A DNA stretch of 16,784 nt, from contig JAJQCX010000184.1 in NCBI GenBank assembly GCA_021202495.1, forward strand, positions 1-16,784, given 5' to 3'. The position numbers were made by a program, and so were the translations under genes. Within the stretch, counting starts at the first letter, position 1, and every line of letters starts with the position of its first letter. The stretch comes from Clostridia bacterium. GTDB lineage: Bacteria; Bacillota; Clostridia; UMGS1883. Positions 6,903 to 14,385 of this stretch are shown here, one piece after another. The notes beneath the pieces were generated by a model. It made no database searches. It saw only the letters and a list, made by a program, of their open reading frames with translations, and was not told the origin of the DNA.

Positions 6903-9545
6903 GTGAAACGAATTTTGGCAGTCATTGTCGCGTTGGCGATGATGATAAGCGTTGTTCCCGTTTTTGCGGCGGACGGCGCGGAGGACATTACGATTGTGGT
7001 TGACGGTGTGACGATTGAACCCGTCGATGTGAACGGAAATGCTGTTGAGCCGTTTATCGAGGACGGAACGACGTATTTGCCGGTGAGAGCCGTTGCGGAG
7101 GCGCTTGGGCTTTCGATTGACTGGGACAACGACACGAGAACCGTAGTTATCGGCGAAAAGGGCGATAAGGCGGAGCTTGGCGATGTTATCAACATCACAA
7201 TCGACGGCGAAATTTTTATTGCCACGGATGTGAACGGAACTGTTGTCGAACCGCAAAATGTTGACGGGTCGGTATTTATCCCCGTAAGGGCGATTGCCGA
7301 GGCGTTCGGTATGGAGGTTTCGTGGGATCAGGAAACCTTGACGGTGACGATTACATCATCCGCAGAAGATGACGACGAGATCGGCAACAAGTATTATGTT
7401 ATCACAAACGTCGGCACGGGCAAGGCGCTTGCGGCGGTTGATTTTTCGCAGGATAACAGCGCAAAGCTGACGACCGTCGAATATGACGAGGTTTCCGACG
7501 ACATCACATGGAGACTCGGCAGAATGGGCAGCGGCATATACAGCGTTTCAAACGCTGCGTCGGGCAAATCAATAGACGTGCCTTCGGCATCGACCGAGGA
7601 GGGCACTGCGCTCATCATTTACGATTCCAACGGCAACAACAACCAAAAGTGGGAATTTGAAGAAGTTGAAGACGGAGTATATACTCTGAAAGTAGTACAT
7701 TCGGGTCTCTATATGGACGCTTCGGGCGACACGCTTGTACAGGCGGCGGAAACCGGCAGCGATTATCAGAAGTGGACGCTCACTTATGTGAAGGATTCCA
7801 TACTCTTGAGCGTTATGAGCTCCGACGGCTGGCAGCTTTTGGACGAGGCTGTTCAGGACGGATTTGAAAGATACATGTTCGGCAGCCTTCCCGCTTGCTA
7901 CACCGTGGCAAACAGCGCGGAAAACTATTTTATCGCGAACGATTTTGAAAACGCTTCCGCAGAGCTGCAGAAGGAAATGATTTTGACAACTCTTACATAT
8001 ACGGCTTACGGACAGGTTACGGGCGACAAGCTCGATCAGACGTGTGCGGCGTATGAAATTGTGAACGAATACGTTGACGAGGATTACGACATTTGGCGCG
8101 GTTCGAGAGAAAAGTGCTGGATTTATGAAGTCGAAATGGAAGGCGACGTTGAAGGCACTGTTCACAAGTTTACGATGGTAAGCAACGAGGAAGACTCGGA
8201 AATGGTTCAAATCATGATCGAGGCTCTCGGCGCATTCCCCTATGCGGTGAGACAGTATGTTACATGCCTTATTTGGAAATGGGGCGACAATGCCAACAAC
8301 TACAACGGCGGCGGCAACACAATTTGGGCAAGACTTAACTGGAAGCCGAGCAAAAATTCCGTTATTCAGACACTTGCGCATGAGCTCGGACACATTCTTG
8401 ATTCCAATCAGCTTGAAGATATGATGATTTGGTCTGTGGCTGAGGCTATGGACGCGGTGCCGATTTCGTCCTACGGTTCGAGCAACCAGGCGGAGGATTT
8501 GGCAGAGATGCATCGTCTTTACTGGACGACGCTTGGTCGCGACACAGAGGAAGCGGTAGCTGAGGTTTATCCCAACCGTTTGAAGGTTTTGAAGGGACTT
8601 TTGTACCGCGCGGACAAGGAATATTTTGCGGAATTTGCGGATTGTGAGCAGTTCATTTTGGACATTAAAGCGGCGATTGACGCTTACGGCGACAGCGCGA
8701 CGGCTGCAATGCTCGATATGGGTCAGTATTATAAGATAGAGGATGCGGAAACGGGTCTTTGCTGGACGATTGAAAATTCGTCGATGGACAACACCGCAAG
8801 AGTTGTGCTTGAGGAATACACGGGCGCGGACAATCAGAAGTTCAGCGTTGAGGCATACGGTGGAATTGTAAGATTTACGAACAAGAACAGCTCTCTTCCC
8901 ATTCAGTTCAACACAAGCGCAATGGACAACAAGGCGCTCACGCAGTACGGCGGCGAGTGGGCTGTTGAAGAGTATATTGAGCTGCGTGAGGTTGACGGCG
9001 GCTTTGAAATGTGGTCAAAGAGATACGATTTGGCGGCTGTTGCGACAACGGTCGGCGTAGGCGACGATTTTGTGCCGTTCGTATCGCAGGGACACACGGC
9101 GTCTGTTTGGAAGATTGAGGCTGTTGAAAAGGCGGCTGACATTGAATACCGTACAATATCGGTTACACAGGGCAGCAATGTGAAATATCTTGTACTTGAT
9201 GATGGATTGTCGCTTGTTGATTCTATCACCGACGAGCAGACGGATGCTTGGATTTTGATGCCTGTTGGCGACGCATATACGATTGTTGACGTTGCAACCG
9301 GCAAGGCGATTGACATTTCCGGCGGAAGCACAGACGCGGGCGCAAGTCTCATTGCGTATAATTTGTCGAAGGACGACAACCAGCTCTTCTATATGGAGGC
9401 ATCCGGAGACGGTTATCTTTTGAAGATGAAGCACTCCGAGCTCTATCTCACAGTGAACGATGACGGCACGATAACTCAGGAGGAACGCGATTCGAGCAAA
9501 AATCAGGTATTTGTGTTCGAGACGCTGAAAGCTGCGGAAGAATAA
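6903..9545 (+). CDS. Secreted stalk-domain, ricin-lectin, HELGH zinc metalloprotease
   Basis: An 880-residue exported protein starting at GTG with GGAGGG eight bases upstream. Residues 1-22 are a signal peptide ending VFA. Residues about 28-85 and 95-152 are two copper-amine-oxidase N-terminal (stalk) repeats, marked by DGTTYLPVRAVAEALG and DGSVFIPVRAIAEAFG. Residues about 160-297 form a ricin-like beta-trefoil with QKW motifs. The centre (about 300-600) holds a zincin with HELGH at 493-497 and a downstream AEDLAE motif (Glu531, Glu535) that can supply the third zinc ligand. This spacing and the ED..E pattern resemble anthrax lethal-factor-like (ATLF, M34-type) peptidases. Two more trefoil-like regions (about 608-743 and 747-876, with DNQKF, DDNQLF, KNQVF) finish the protein. 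Six cysteines lie between about 330 and 640. There is no LPXTG or SLH anchor; the stalk repeats may mediate surface retention. Substrate unknown; glycan-targeted proteolysis is inferred. It is a single-gene unit. Confidence 0.85.
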   Translation: MKRILAVIVALAMMISVVPVFAADGAEDITIVVDGVTIEPVDVNGNAVEPFIEDGTTYLPVRAVAEALGLSIDWDNDTRTVVIGEKGDKAELGDVINITIDGEIFIATDVNGTVVEPQNVDGSVFIPVRAIAEAFGMEVSWDQETLTVTITSSAEDDDEIGNKYYVITNVGTGKALAAVDFSQDNSAKLTTVEYDEVSDDITWRLGRMGSGIYSVSNAASGKSIDVPSASTEEGTALIIYDSNGNNNQKWEFEEVEDGVYTLKVVHSGLYMDASGDTLVQAAETGSDYQKWTLTYVKDSILLSVMSSDGWQLLDEAVQDGFERYMFGSLPACYTVANSAENYFIANDFENASAELQKEMILTTLTYTAYGQVTGDKLDQTCAAYEIVNEYVDEDYDIWRGSREKCWIYEVEMEGDVEGTVHKFTMVSNEEDSEMVQIMIEALGAFPYAVRQYVTCLIWKWGDNANNYNGGGNTIWARLNWKPSKNSVIQTLAHELGHILDSNQLEDMMIWSVAEAMDAVPISSYGSSNQAEDLAEMHRLYWTTLGRDTEEAVAEVYPNRLKVLKGLLYRADKEYFAEFADCEQFILDIKAAIDAYGDSATAAMLDMGQYYKIEDAETGLCWTIENSSMDNTARVVLEEYTGADNQKFSVEAYGGIVRFTNKNSSLPIQFNTSAMDNKALTQYGGEWAVEEYIELREVDGGFEMWSKRYDLAAVATTVGVGDDFVPFVSQGHTASVWKIEAVEKAADIEYRTISVTQGSNVKYLVLDDGLSLVDSITDEQTDAWILMPVGDAYTIVDVATGKAIDISGGSTDAGASLIAYNLSKDDNQLFYMEASGDGYLLKMKHSELYLTVNDDGTITQEERDSSKNQVFVFETLKAAEE

Positions 9546-9547
9546 AT

Positions 9548-9593
9548 AAAATTCAAAATACCTCTCCTTTCGGGGAGGTATTTTGAATTTTTT
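9548..9593 (+). terminator. Strong bidirectional rho-independent terminator
   Basis: A 20-pair stem (9548-9567 with 9572-9591) has one G-U pair and a TTTC tetraloop. Its core is CCTCTCC against GGGGAGG, flanked by A/T pairs, with a T run on the 3' side and an A run on the 5' side. It begins two bases after the stop of the lectin-protease gene. Confidence 0.95.
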
Positions 9594-9636
9594 GTAAAAG
9601 TTTTTAACGCGGTTTGTTACATGCCAATCAATGCGC

Positions 9637-9665
9637 TTGACTTAGTAAAAAACAAGTGATATAAT
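9637..9665 (+). promoter_or_regulatory. sigma-A extended -10 promoter of the CobW pair
   Basis: TTGACT at 9637-9642 and TATAAT at 9660-9665 have a 17-base spacer, with TGA forming an extended -10 directly before the -10 box. No inverted repeat resembling a Firmicutes Zur operator (TCGTAAT...ATTACGA) is visible here, so zinc repression cannot be claimed from the sequence. Confidence 0.8.
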
Positions 9666-9702
9666 AATTCGGAATTAAAGGAAGAAAAGGAAGTAATGAC
9701 TT

Positions 9703-10809
9703 ATGACGAAGGTAAATATTATATCGGGCTTTTTGGGAGCGGGCAAGACGACGCTCATTAAGAAGCTCATAAGCGAGGTTTTCAAGGGCGAAAAGCTGAT
9801 ACTCATTGAAAACGAATTCGGCGAAATAGGCGTTGACGGCGGCTTTTTGCAGGATGCGGGCATTGAAATTAAGGAAATGAATTCCGGCTGCATTTGCTGC
9901 TCGTTGCTGGGTGACTTTTCAAAGGCGCTCAAAGAGGCGAGAGAGACATATGCTCCCGACAGAATAATCATCGAGCCTTCAGGTGTCGGCAAGCTTTCGG
10001 ACGTTATCGCGGCGGTTGAAAACACGAAGGATGCGGAGCTCGTTGTGGATGCGTGCATAACCGTGGCGGATGCGTCGAAGTGCAAAATGTACAGAAAGAA
10101 TTTCGGCGAATTTTATGAAGATCAGGTGTCGTTTTCGTCGTGCGTGCTTTTGACGAGAACAGACAAGCTTTCGGTTGAGAAGATACAGTCGGCGGTTGAG
10201 GTGATTAAGGACATAAATAAGGACGCCGCAATTATAACAACGCCGCTCGCGATGCTCTCTGCGGAGCAGCTTGTTGATGCGTTTAACAAGGGCAAGCTTG
10301 AGGAAGAAATGCTCAAAGAGGCGATGCACGAGCACGAGGAGCACGAAAAAGAGCACGAGCATCACCACCATCACGACCACGATGAGGAAGGACACGAGCA
10401 CCACCATCATGACCACGATGATGAGCATGAGCACCGCCATCATCATGACCATGATGAGGACGAGCACGAACATCACCATCACCATCATCATGACCATGAC
10501 GAAGATGGGCACGAGCACCATCATCACCATCATGCCGACGAGGCGTTCACTTCGTGGGGCTTTGAAACGCCGGCACTCTATGAAAAGAGCGAGATTGAGA
10601 AAATTCTCAAGGCGCTTGACAGCGGCGAATACGGCGCAATCCTCAGAGCGAAGGGCATGGTAAATTCCGCATCGGGCGAATGGGTTTACTTTGATTATGT
10701 GCCCGAGGAATACGACGTAAGATGCGGACAGCCGTGCTATACGGGCAAAATCTGCGTCATAGGCGCGGAATTGAAGGAAGAAAAGTTGGCTGAACTCTTT
10801 AGGAAATGA
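9703..10809 (+). CDS. CobW-type G3E GTPase with long His-rich metal-binding insert
   Basis: A 368-residue metallochaperone GTPase of the COG0523/CobW group. Walker A GFLGAGKTT is at 9-17, the metal-binding C-x-C-C motif at 63-66 (GCICC), and the Walker B-type segment IIIEPSGVGKLSDV follows. The guanine-specificity motif reads TRTD instead of the usual NKxD, an unusual change. Residues 209-277 contain 38 histidines among Asp and Glu, in degenerate units of the form HEHHHHHDHDEDG. The CobW C-terminal domain (about 285-368) comes after the insert. His-rich CobW proteins typically deliver or buffer zinc, nickel or cobalt; zinc is the most frequent case but is inferred here. The ATG at 9703 was chosen by homology; an out-of-frame ATG at 9696 overlaps it. 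It is probably co-transcribed with the next GTPase, whose ATG is ten bases after the stop. Confidence 0.92.
   Translation: MTKVNIISGFLGAGKTTLIKKLISEVFKGEKLILIENEFGEIGVDGGFLQDAGIEIKEMNSGCICCSLLGDFSKALKEARETYAPDRIIIEPSGVGKLSDVIAAVENTKDAELVVDACITVADASKCKMYRKNFGEFYEDQVSFSSCVLLTRTDKLSVEKIQSAVEVIKDINKDAAIITTPLAMLSAEQLVDAFNKGKLEEEMLKEAMHEHEEHEKEHEHHHHHDHDEEGHEHHHHDHDDEHEHRHHHDHDEDEHEHHHHHHHDHDEDGHEHHHHHHADEAFTSWGFETPALYEKSEIEKILKALDSGEYGAILRAKGMVNSASGEWVYFDYVPEEYDVRCGQPCYTGKICVIGAELKEEKLAELFRK
10327..10533 (+). repeat. Degenerate His/Asp/Glu codon repeat within the CobW gene
   Basis: CAC/CAT, GAC/GAT and GAG codons alternate in roughly four imperfect units of about 14-18 codons. Mixed use of both His codons suggests old duplication followed by divergence, not recent slippage. 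Confidence 0.8.
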
Positions 10810-10819
10810 GGTGCGGCGA

Positions 10820-11749
10820 ATGTTTGCCGAGAGAAATGTGCCGGTTTTTATAATAAACGGCTTTCTTGAAAGCGGGAAAAGCACGTTTATTCAAAATGCC
10901 ATCATCAGAGACCCAAAAATGCTCAAGGAAAAGGTTTTGGTGATAGTGTGCGAGGAGGGCGAGGTCGAATATGACGACGTGCCGCCGAGCGTTATAATAT
11001 ATAATATCGATAAAAAGGAGCAGATTGCATCCGACGTTTTCGCCAAGCTGCGGGAAAAATATCGCCCGACGTATGTTATAATAGAATACAACGGAGTATG
11101 GGGGATGCAGCAGCTTTACAACACTCCGCTGCCCAAGGCGTGGAAATTTGCCGACCAGCTGACGATTGTCGACGGGGAAACTTTTACAAGCTATTACGCG
11201 AACATGAAGAGCATTTTTGCCGATATGATGCGCAAATCCTCGACCGTTGTGATAAACCGCTGTCAGAGAACGGACGATTTTAAGACGTACAAAACGAATG
11301 TGAAAATGGCAAATCCGCAGGCGGATATTATGTATGTGAACGACGAGGAAGGCATAATGGACATTATGCTGGAGGAGGATTTGCCGTATAATCTGAACGA
11401 CCCCGTTATTGAGCTTAATAAGGACACATTTGTCATTTGGTATATTGACATGGTTGACAATGTTGACCGCTATGTCGGCAAAACAGTGGAATACGTCGCG
11501 CAGGTTGCAAAGCCGGATTATTTCAGAGACGACTTCTTTTTCCCGGGAAATTCGGTTATGACCTGCTGTGCGGATGACATGCAGTTTTTGGGTTTTGTGT
11601 GCCAATATGACAAGGCGTCAACGCTTAAGGAAGGCGGCTATGTAAGAGTGCGTGCGGAGATAAGGAACGAATTTGCCCCCGAATATGAGGAGGAGGGTCC
11701 TGTGCTTTACGCAAAAAGCGTTGTGCCGATAGCAAAGCCGAGGAAATAA
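10820..11749 (+). CDS. CobW-type GTPase with DUF1980/YcgQ-like C-terminal region
   Basis: About 309 residues from the ATG at 10820, which is preceded six bases away by GAGGTG (10808-10813). An in-frame GTG at 10811 is possible but overlaps that ribosome site. The N-terminal half is a divergent P-loop GTPase: Walker A NGFLESGKST (G19 K20 S21), CEEGEVEYDD where CobW proteins have the C-x-C-C region, IIEYNGVWGM as Walker B, and INRCQRTDD near the specificity loop. The metal C-x-C-C motif is absent. The C-terminal part (about 205-305: YVGKTVEYVAQVAKPDYF, SVMTCCADDMQFLGFVC with Cys249-Cys250) resembles the conserved region of DUF1980/TIGR03943 proteins such as YcgQ, which usually partner a permease (YcgR) and are linked to CobW proteins in Firmicutes. 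That match is by eye. The tandem placement suggests the two GTPases act together in metal handling at the envelope. Confidence 0.8.
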   Translation: MFAERNVPVFIINGFLESGKSTFIQNAIIRDPKMLKEKVLVIVCEEGEVEYDDVPPSVIIYNIDKKEQIASDVFAKLREKYRPTYVIIEYNGVWGMQQLYNTPLPKAWKFADQLTIVDGETFTSYYANMKSIFADMMRKSSTVVINRCQRTDDFKTYKTNVKMANPQADIMYVNDEEGIMDIMLEEDLPYNLNDPVIELNKDTFVIWYIDMVDNVDRYVGKTVEYVAQVAKPDYFRDDFFFPGNSVMTCCADDMQFLGFVCQYDKASTLKEGGYVRVRAEIRNEFAPEYEEEGPVLYAKSVVPIAKPRK

Positions 11750-11752
11750 AGG

Positions 11753-11781
11753 GAATAAATTTTTGTGAAATGCTCATAATA
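11753..11781 (+). promoter_or_regulatory. Candidate forespore (sigma-G/sigma-F) promoter of spoVAE
   Basis: GAATA at 11753-11757 and CATAATA at 11775-11781, 17 bases apart, fit the B. subtilis sigma-G pattern (GHATR, about 18 bases, CATWHTA). The predicted start falls about at the ribosome site, giving a very short leader, which weakens the call. spoVA genes are sigma-G dependent in Bacillus. Confidence 0.4.
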
Positions 11782-11800
11782 ATTCATGGAGGCGATATTC

Positions 11801-12157
11801 ATGGATTATTTATGGGCATTTCTTGTCGGAGGGGCGATTTGTGCGATTGGGCAGATTTTGATTGACAGAACGTCGCTGACGCCGGCGAGGATATTGACGG
11901 GGTACGTTTGTGCGGGAGTGATTCTATCCGCGATAGGCGTTTATGATTATATTGTCGATTTTGCGGGCGCGGGAGCGACGGTGCCGCTGACAGGTTTTGG
12001 GCACAATTTGTTCAAGGGCGTTAAAACGGGGATTGAAGAGGACGGATTTTTTGGGCTCTTTACGGGACCGATTGGCGCGGCGGCGGGAGGCTTGGGCGCG
12101 GCGATAATTTTCGGCTTGGCGGCGGCGCTTATTTCCAAGCCCAAAATGATAAATTAA
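11801..12157 (+). CDS. spoVAE: Stage V sporulation protein AE (SpoVAE type)
   Basis: A 118-residue membrane protein beginning MDYLWAFLVGGAICAIGQIL, with GGAGGCG at 11788-11794 before the ATG. Three or four hydrophobic segments and a glycine-rich end (GPIGAAAGGLGAAIIFG) match the SpoVAE/SpoVAEB family, including the RTSLTPARILTGYVCAG stretch and GFGHNLFKGV. SpoVA proteins form the inner-membrane channel that moves dipicolinic acid into the forespore and out on germination. Usual length is about 116. The genes spoVAC and spoVAD, its normal neighbours, are not in the window, so this copy is separated from the rest of its operon. A length-matched paralogue with another role is possible. Confidence 0.88.
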   Translation: MDYLWAFLVGGAICAIGQILIDRTSLTPARILTGYVCAGVILSAIGVYDYIVDFAGAGATVPLTGFGHNLFKGVKTGIEEDGFFGLFTGPIGAAAGGLGAAIIFGLAAALISKPKMIN

Positions 12158-12168
12158 ATATAAATTTG

Positions 12169-12197
12169 TTGAAAGTATGAAAAATATGTGCTATACT
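12169..12197 (+). promoter_or_regulatory. sigma-A promoter of ldh
   Basis: TTGAAA at 12169-12174 and TATACT at 12192-12197 have a 17-base spacer, with TGC forming an extended -10. The predicted transcription start (about 12204) lies downstream of the first in-frame ATG of ldh (12177), which therefore cannot be the start from this promoter. Confidence 0.75.
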
Positions 12198-12236
12198 GAT
12201 AAAAGATATAGTATGATTTCCGAAAAGGAGTTGGAG

Positions 12237-13181
12237 TTGTTATGCACAGAGAGAGCTGTTATTATAGGAAGCGGAAACGTCGGGTCGACGATTGCTTACA
12301 CGCTGGCTGTTAAGGGACTTTTTGAGGACATCGGGATTATCGATCTTGACCGCGACAAGGCGGAGGGCGACGCGATGGACATAAGCCACGGCGTTTCGTT
12401 TGTGAAGCCGACGAGCATTGTTTCGGGCGGATATGATTTGTGCAAAAACGCGGATATTGTTATCATCACGGCGGGAGCGAATCAGAAGCCCGGCGAGACG
12501 AGGCTCGATTTGTTAAAGAGAAATATTGCCGTATTTAAGAGCATAACCGATAACATGAAGCAGAAGGTGACGGGCGAGCCGATTGTGCTCGTTGTGTCAA
12601 ATCCGGTGGACGTTTTGACATATGTCACGAGCAAGCTCTTGGGCTATAAAAAGGGAAGAGTTTTGGGCTCGGGAACGGTGCTCGACACGTCGAGAATGAA
12701 ATATTTGCTCGGAAAATACACGAAAATTGACACAAGAAATATACACACGTACATCATCGGCGAGCATGGAGACAGCGAGGTTGCGGCGTGGAGCGCGACG
12801 AGCATTGCGGGACTTACGCCGGAGGAATTCAAAAACGGCGTCGGAGGCAAGCTTGAGGGCGACATTTATGAAATTCCGCGCCTTGTGAAAGAGGCGGCGT
12901 ATGAGGTCATCGACAAAAAGGGTGCGACTTATTACGCAATCGCGCTGGCGGTCGAAAGAATTTGCGAGGCAATCTTCCGCGACGAACGCTCTATTTTGAC
13001 GGTTTCGGCTGTTTTGGACGGTGAATACGGCGCAAATGATGTGGCAATGTCGGTGCCGTGCATTGTGGGCGGAAACGGCGTTGAGGGCGTGATTGAGGTT
13101 CCGTTCAGTACGGATGAAAAAGCGGGACTGACGAAAAGCGCGGAAATTATGTCGGGTTTATTAAGAGAAGCAGGTTTTTAA
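12237..13181 (+). CDS. ldh: L-lactate dehydrogenase
   Basis: NAD-dependent enzyme reducing pyruvate to L-lactate, regenerating NAD+ in fermentation. From the TTG at 12237 it has 314 residues, the family norm. Motifs: GSGNVGS (11-17) in the Rossmann fold, IDLD, Gln83 in NQKPGETR (Gln, where malate dehydrogenases have Arg) with Arg89, SNPVDVLTY, Asp150 and Arg153 in LDTSR, and the proton-relay His177 in IGEHGDSE. Start choice: TTG 12237 has AAGGAG (12225-12230) six bases upstream. The ATG at 12213 lacks a ribosome site, and the ATG at 12177 lies upstream of the predicted transcription start. If 12213 is used, 8 residues are added. It leads a compact run of four genes. Confidence 0.93.
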   Translation: MLCTERAVIIGSGNVGSTIAYTLAVKGLFEDIGIIDLDRDKAEGDAMDISHGVSFVKPTSIVSGGYDLCKNADIVIITAGANQKPGETRLDLLKRNIAVFKSITDNMKQKVTGEPIVLVVSNPVDVLTYVTSKLLGYKKGRVLGSGTVLDTSRMKYLLGKYTKIDTRNIHTYIIGEHGDSEVAAWSATSIAGLTPEEFKNGVGGKLEGDIYEIPRLVKEAAYEVIDKKGATYYAIALAVERICEAIFRDERSILTVSAVLDGEYGANDVAMSVPCIVGGNGVEGVIEVPFSTDEKAGLTKSAEIMSGLLREAGF

Positions 13182-13194
13182 GCAGGTGTAAGTT

Positions 13195-13989
13195 ATGGGG
13201 GAAAAGGTCGGGGAATTTTTCAAGCAGGCAGCGTTGGCGCTGCTTTACATATTAATTTATGACGGTGTTACGGCATTTTTGACGTATGAGGCGCTTGCAT
13301 TGGGGCTGGATGCGATGGCGGCGACGGGCGTTATTATGCTCATTGCGGCGGTGGCGACGTTTTTGCTCTACAAGGTGTCATTTTACGTGCGCGGAATCGA
13401 GCAACATGAATATTGCATGGGAGTGCCTAAATTTTGGGACATTTTGTTCGCGTTTTCGTTGGCGATAGGTTTTAGATTTATAACGAGTGCGTACTTCGTT
13501 TGGGCGGACAATGTGACAATTCTGTCGCAGTCGATGGAGAGCGCGGCGAACTATGACGTCGGAGAAATGACGTCTTTAGGGCTTTTTTCTATGATACTGG
13601 TAACGATAATCGTGGGACCGATTTTTGAGGAAATTTTGTTTCGCGGGATTGTTATGACGAGGCTTAAGAGCGTTATGCCGGCGTGGCTCGCGATTTTAAT
13701 ACAAGGGATAATTTTCGGAGCGTCGCACATGGTTTTGATACAAGGCATTTTTACGGCTGTTTTGGGCATAATTATGGGATATATTTATCACAAAACGGGC
13801 AAGCTTTCGGTGTCGGTCGCGATACATATTGTGTTCAATTTGAGCGCGGTAATCGGAATAAAGGACGAAAATTCGGCGGTTATTTGCGGGGCGGCGGGGG
13901 CTGTTGTGGTGATATTGTCAATTGCGATGTTTATAATTTTATATGGAAAAAAGAAAAAAACTTCAATTATGGAAACGAAGGAGGAATAA
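13195..13989 (+). CDS. CPBP family intramembrane glutamic protease
   Basis: A 264-residue integral membrane protein with about seven or eight hydrophobic segments and a basic-acidic C-terminal tail. The family (CAAX protease and bacteriocin-processing, Rce1-like) is identified by its three motifs: E145-E146-x3-R150 (FEEILFRG), His178 in FGASH, and His211 to Asn215 (HIVFN). These residues form the intramembrane catalytic site. Substrates are unknown; relatives process bacteriocin or signalling peptides, confer self-immunity, or act in protein secretion. No bacteriocin peptide gene is evident nearby. It lies 13 bases after ldh and just before zapA, and is probably co-transcribed. Confidence 0.9.
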   Translation: MGEKVGEFFKQAALALLYILIYDGVTAFLTYEALALGLDAMAATGVIMLIAAVATFLLYKVSFYVRGIEQHEYCMGVPKFWDILFAFSLAIGFRFITSAYFVWADNVTILSQSMESAANYDVGEMTSLGLFSMILVTIIVGPIFEEILFRGIVMTRLKSVMPAWLAILIQGIIFGASHMVLIQGIFTAVLGIIMGYIYHKTGKLSVSVAIHIVFNLSAVIGIKDENSAVICGAAGAVVVILSIAMFIILYGKKKKTSIMETKEE

Positions 13990-13992
13990 AAG

Positions 13993-14385
13993 GTGGAGGA
14001 CAAAAGGACGACAACTAAGGTAAAAATAGGCGGTGTGGAGTACACGATAAGCTCGACTGCGGATGAGGAATACGTTATGAAAATAGCGTATTACGTTGAC
14101 AAAAAATTGGATGAGCTTTCGCGTAACGATAAGCGACTTTCTACCGCAATGGCGGCAGTTTTGACGTGTGTGAATGTGGCGGACGACTATTTTAGGGCGC
14201 GGGATGACGCGGAGGCGCCGCGCGGGGAGCTTTTGAGATACGCGGACGAGGCGGGGGGATTAAAGACGGAAAATGTTAAATTGACCGCAGAAAATCGCCG
14301 TCTTACGGAAGAAAATCGGAATTTGCAGTTACAGAACGCGCGGCTTGACACGGAAGTAAAACAAATAAAAAAGGGTAGAAATTGA
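13993..14385 (+). CDS. zapA: Cell division protein ZapA
   Basis: A 130-residue ZapA-like protein that bundles FtsZ at the division ring. The N-terminal domain (about 8-75) has the family pattern KVKIGGVEYTISSTADEEYV, a segment with ELSRNDKRLSTAMAAVLTCVN, and DDYFRA. The C-terminal half (about 88-126) is a coiled coil with repeated LTAENRRLTEENRNLQLQN heptads that would mediate assembly. Translation starts at GTG 13993, eight bases after GGAGG (13980-13984). It is followed directly by a U32 peptidase, a gene order frequent in Firmicutes, which supports the call. Its stop overlaps the next start by one base (TGATG). Confidence 0.9.
   Translation: MEDKRTTTKVKIGGVEYTISSTADEEYVMKIAYYVDKKLDELSRNDKRLSTAMAAVLTCVNVADDYFRARDDAEAPRGELLRYADEAGGLKTENVKLTAENRRLTEENRNLQLQNARLDTEVKQIKKGRN

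Noticed and set aside
9600..9702. Zur-type operator before the CobW pair
   Set aside because: No inverted repeat close to the Firmicutes Zur pattern could be found.
9979..10884. 301-codon - strand frame rich in Val and Met
   Set aside because: It is the complement of the CobW gene, including its His repeat, and has no independent start signals.
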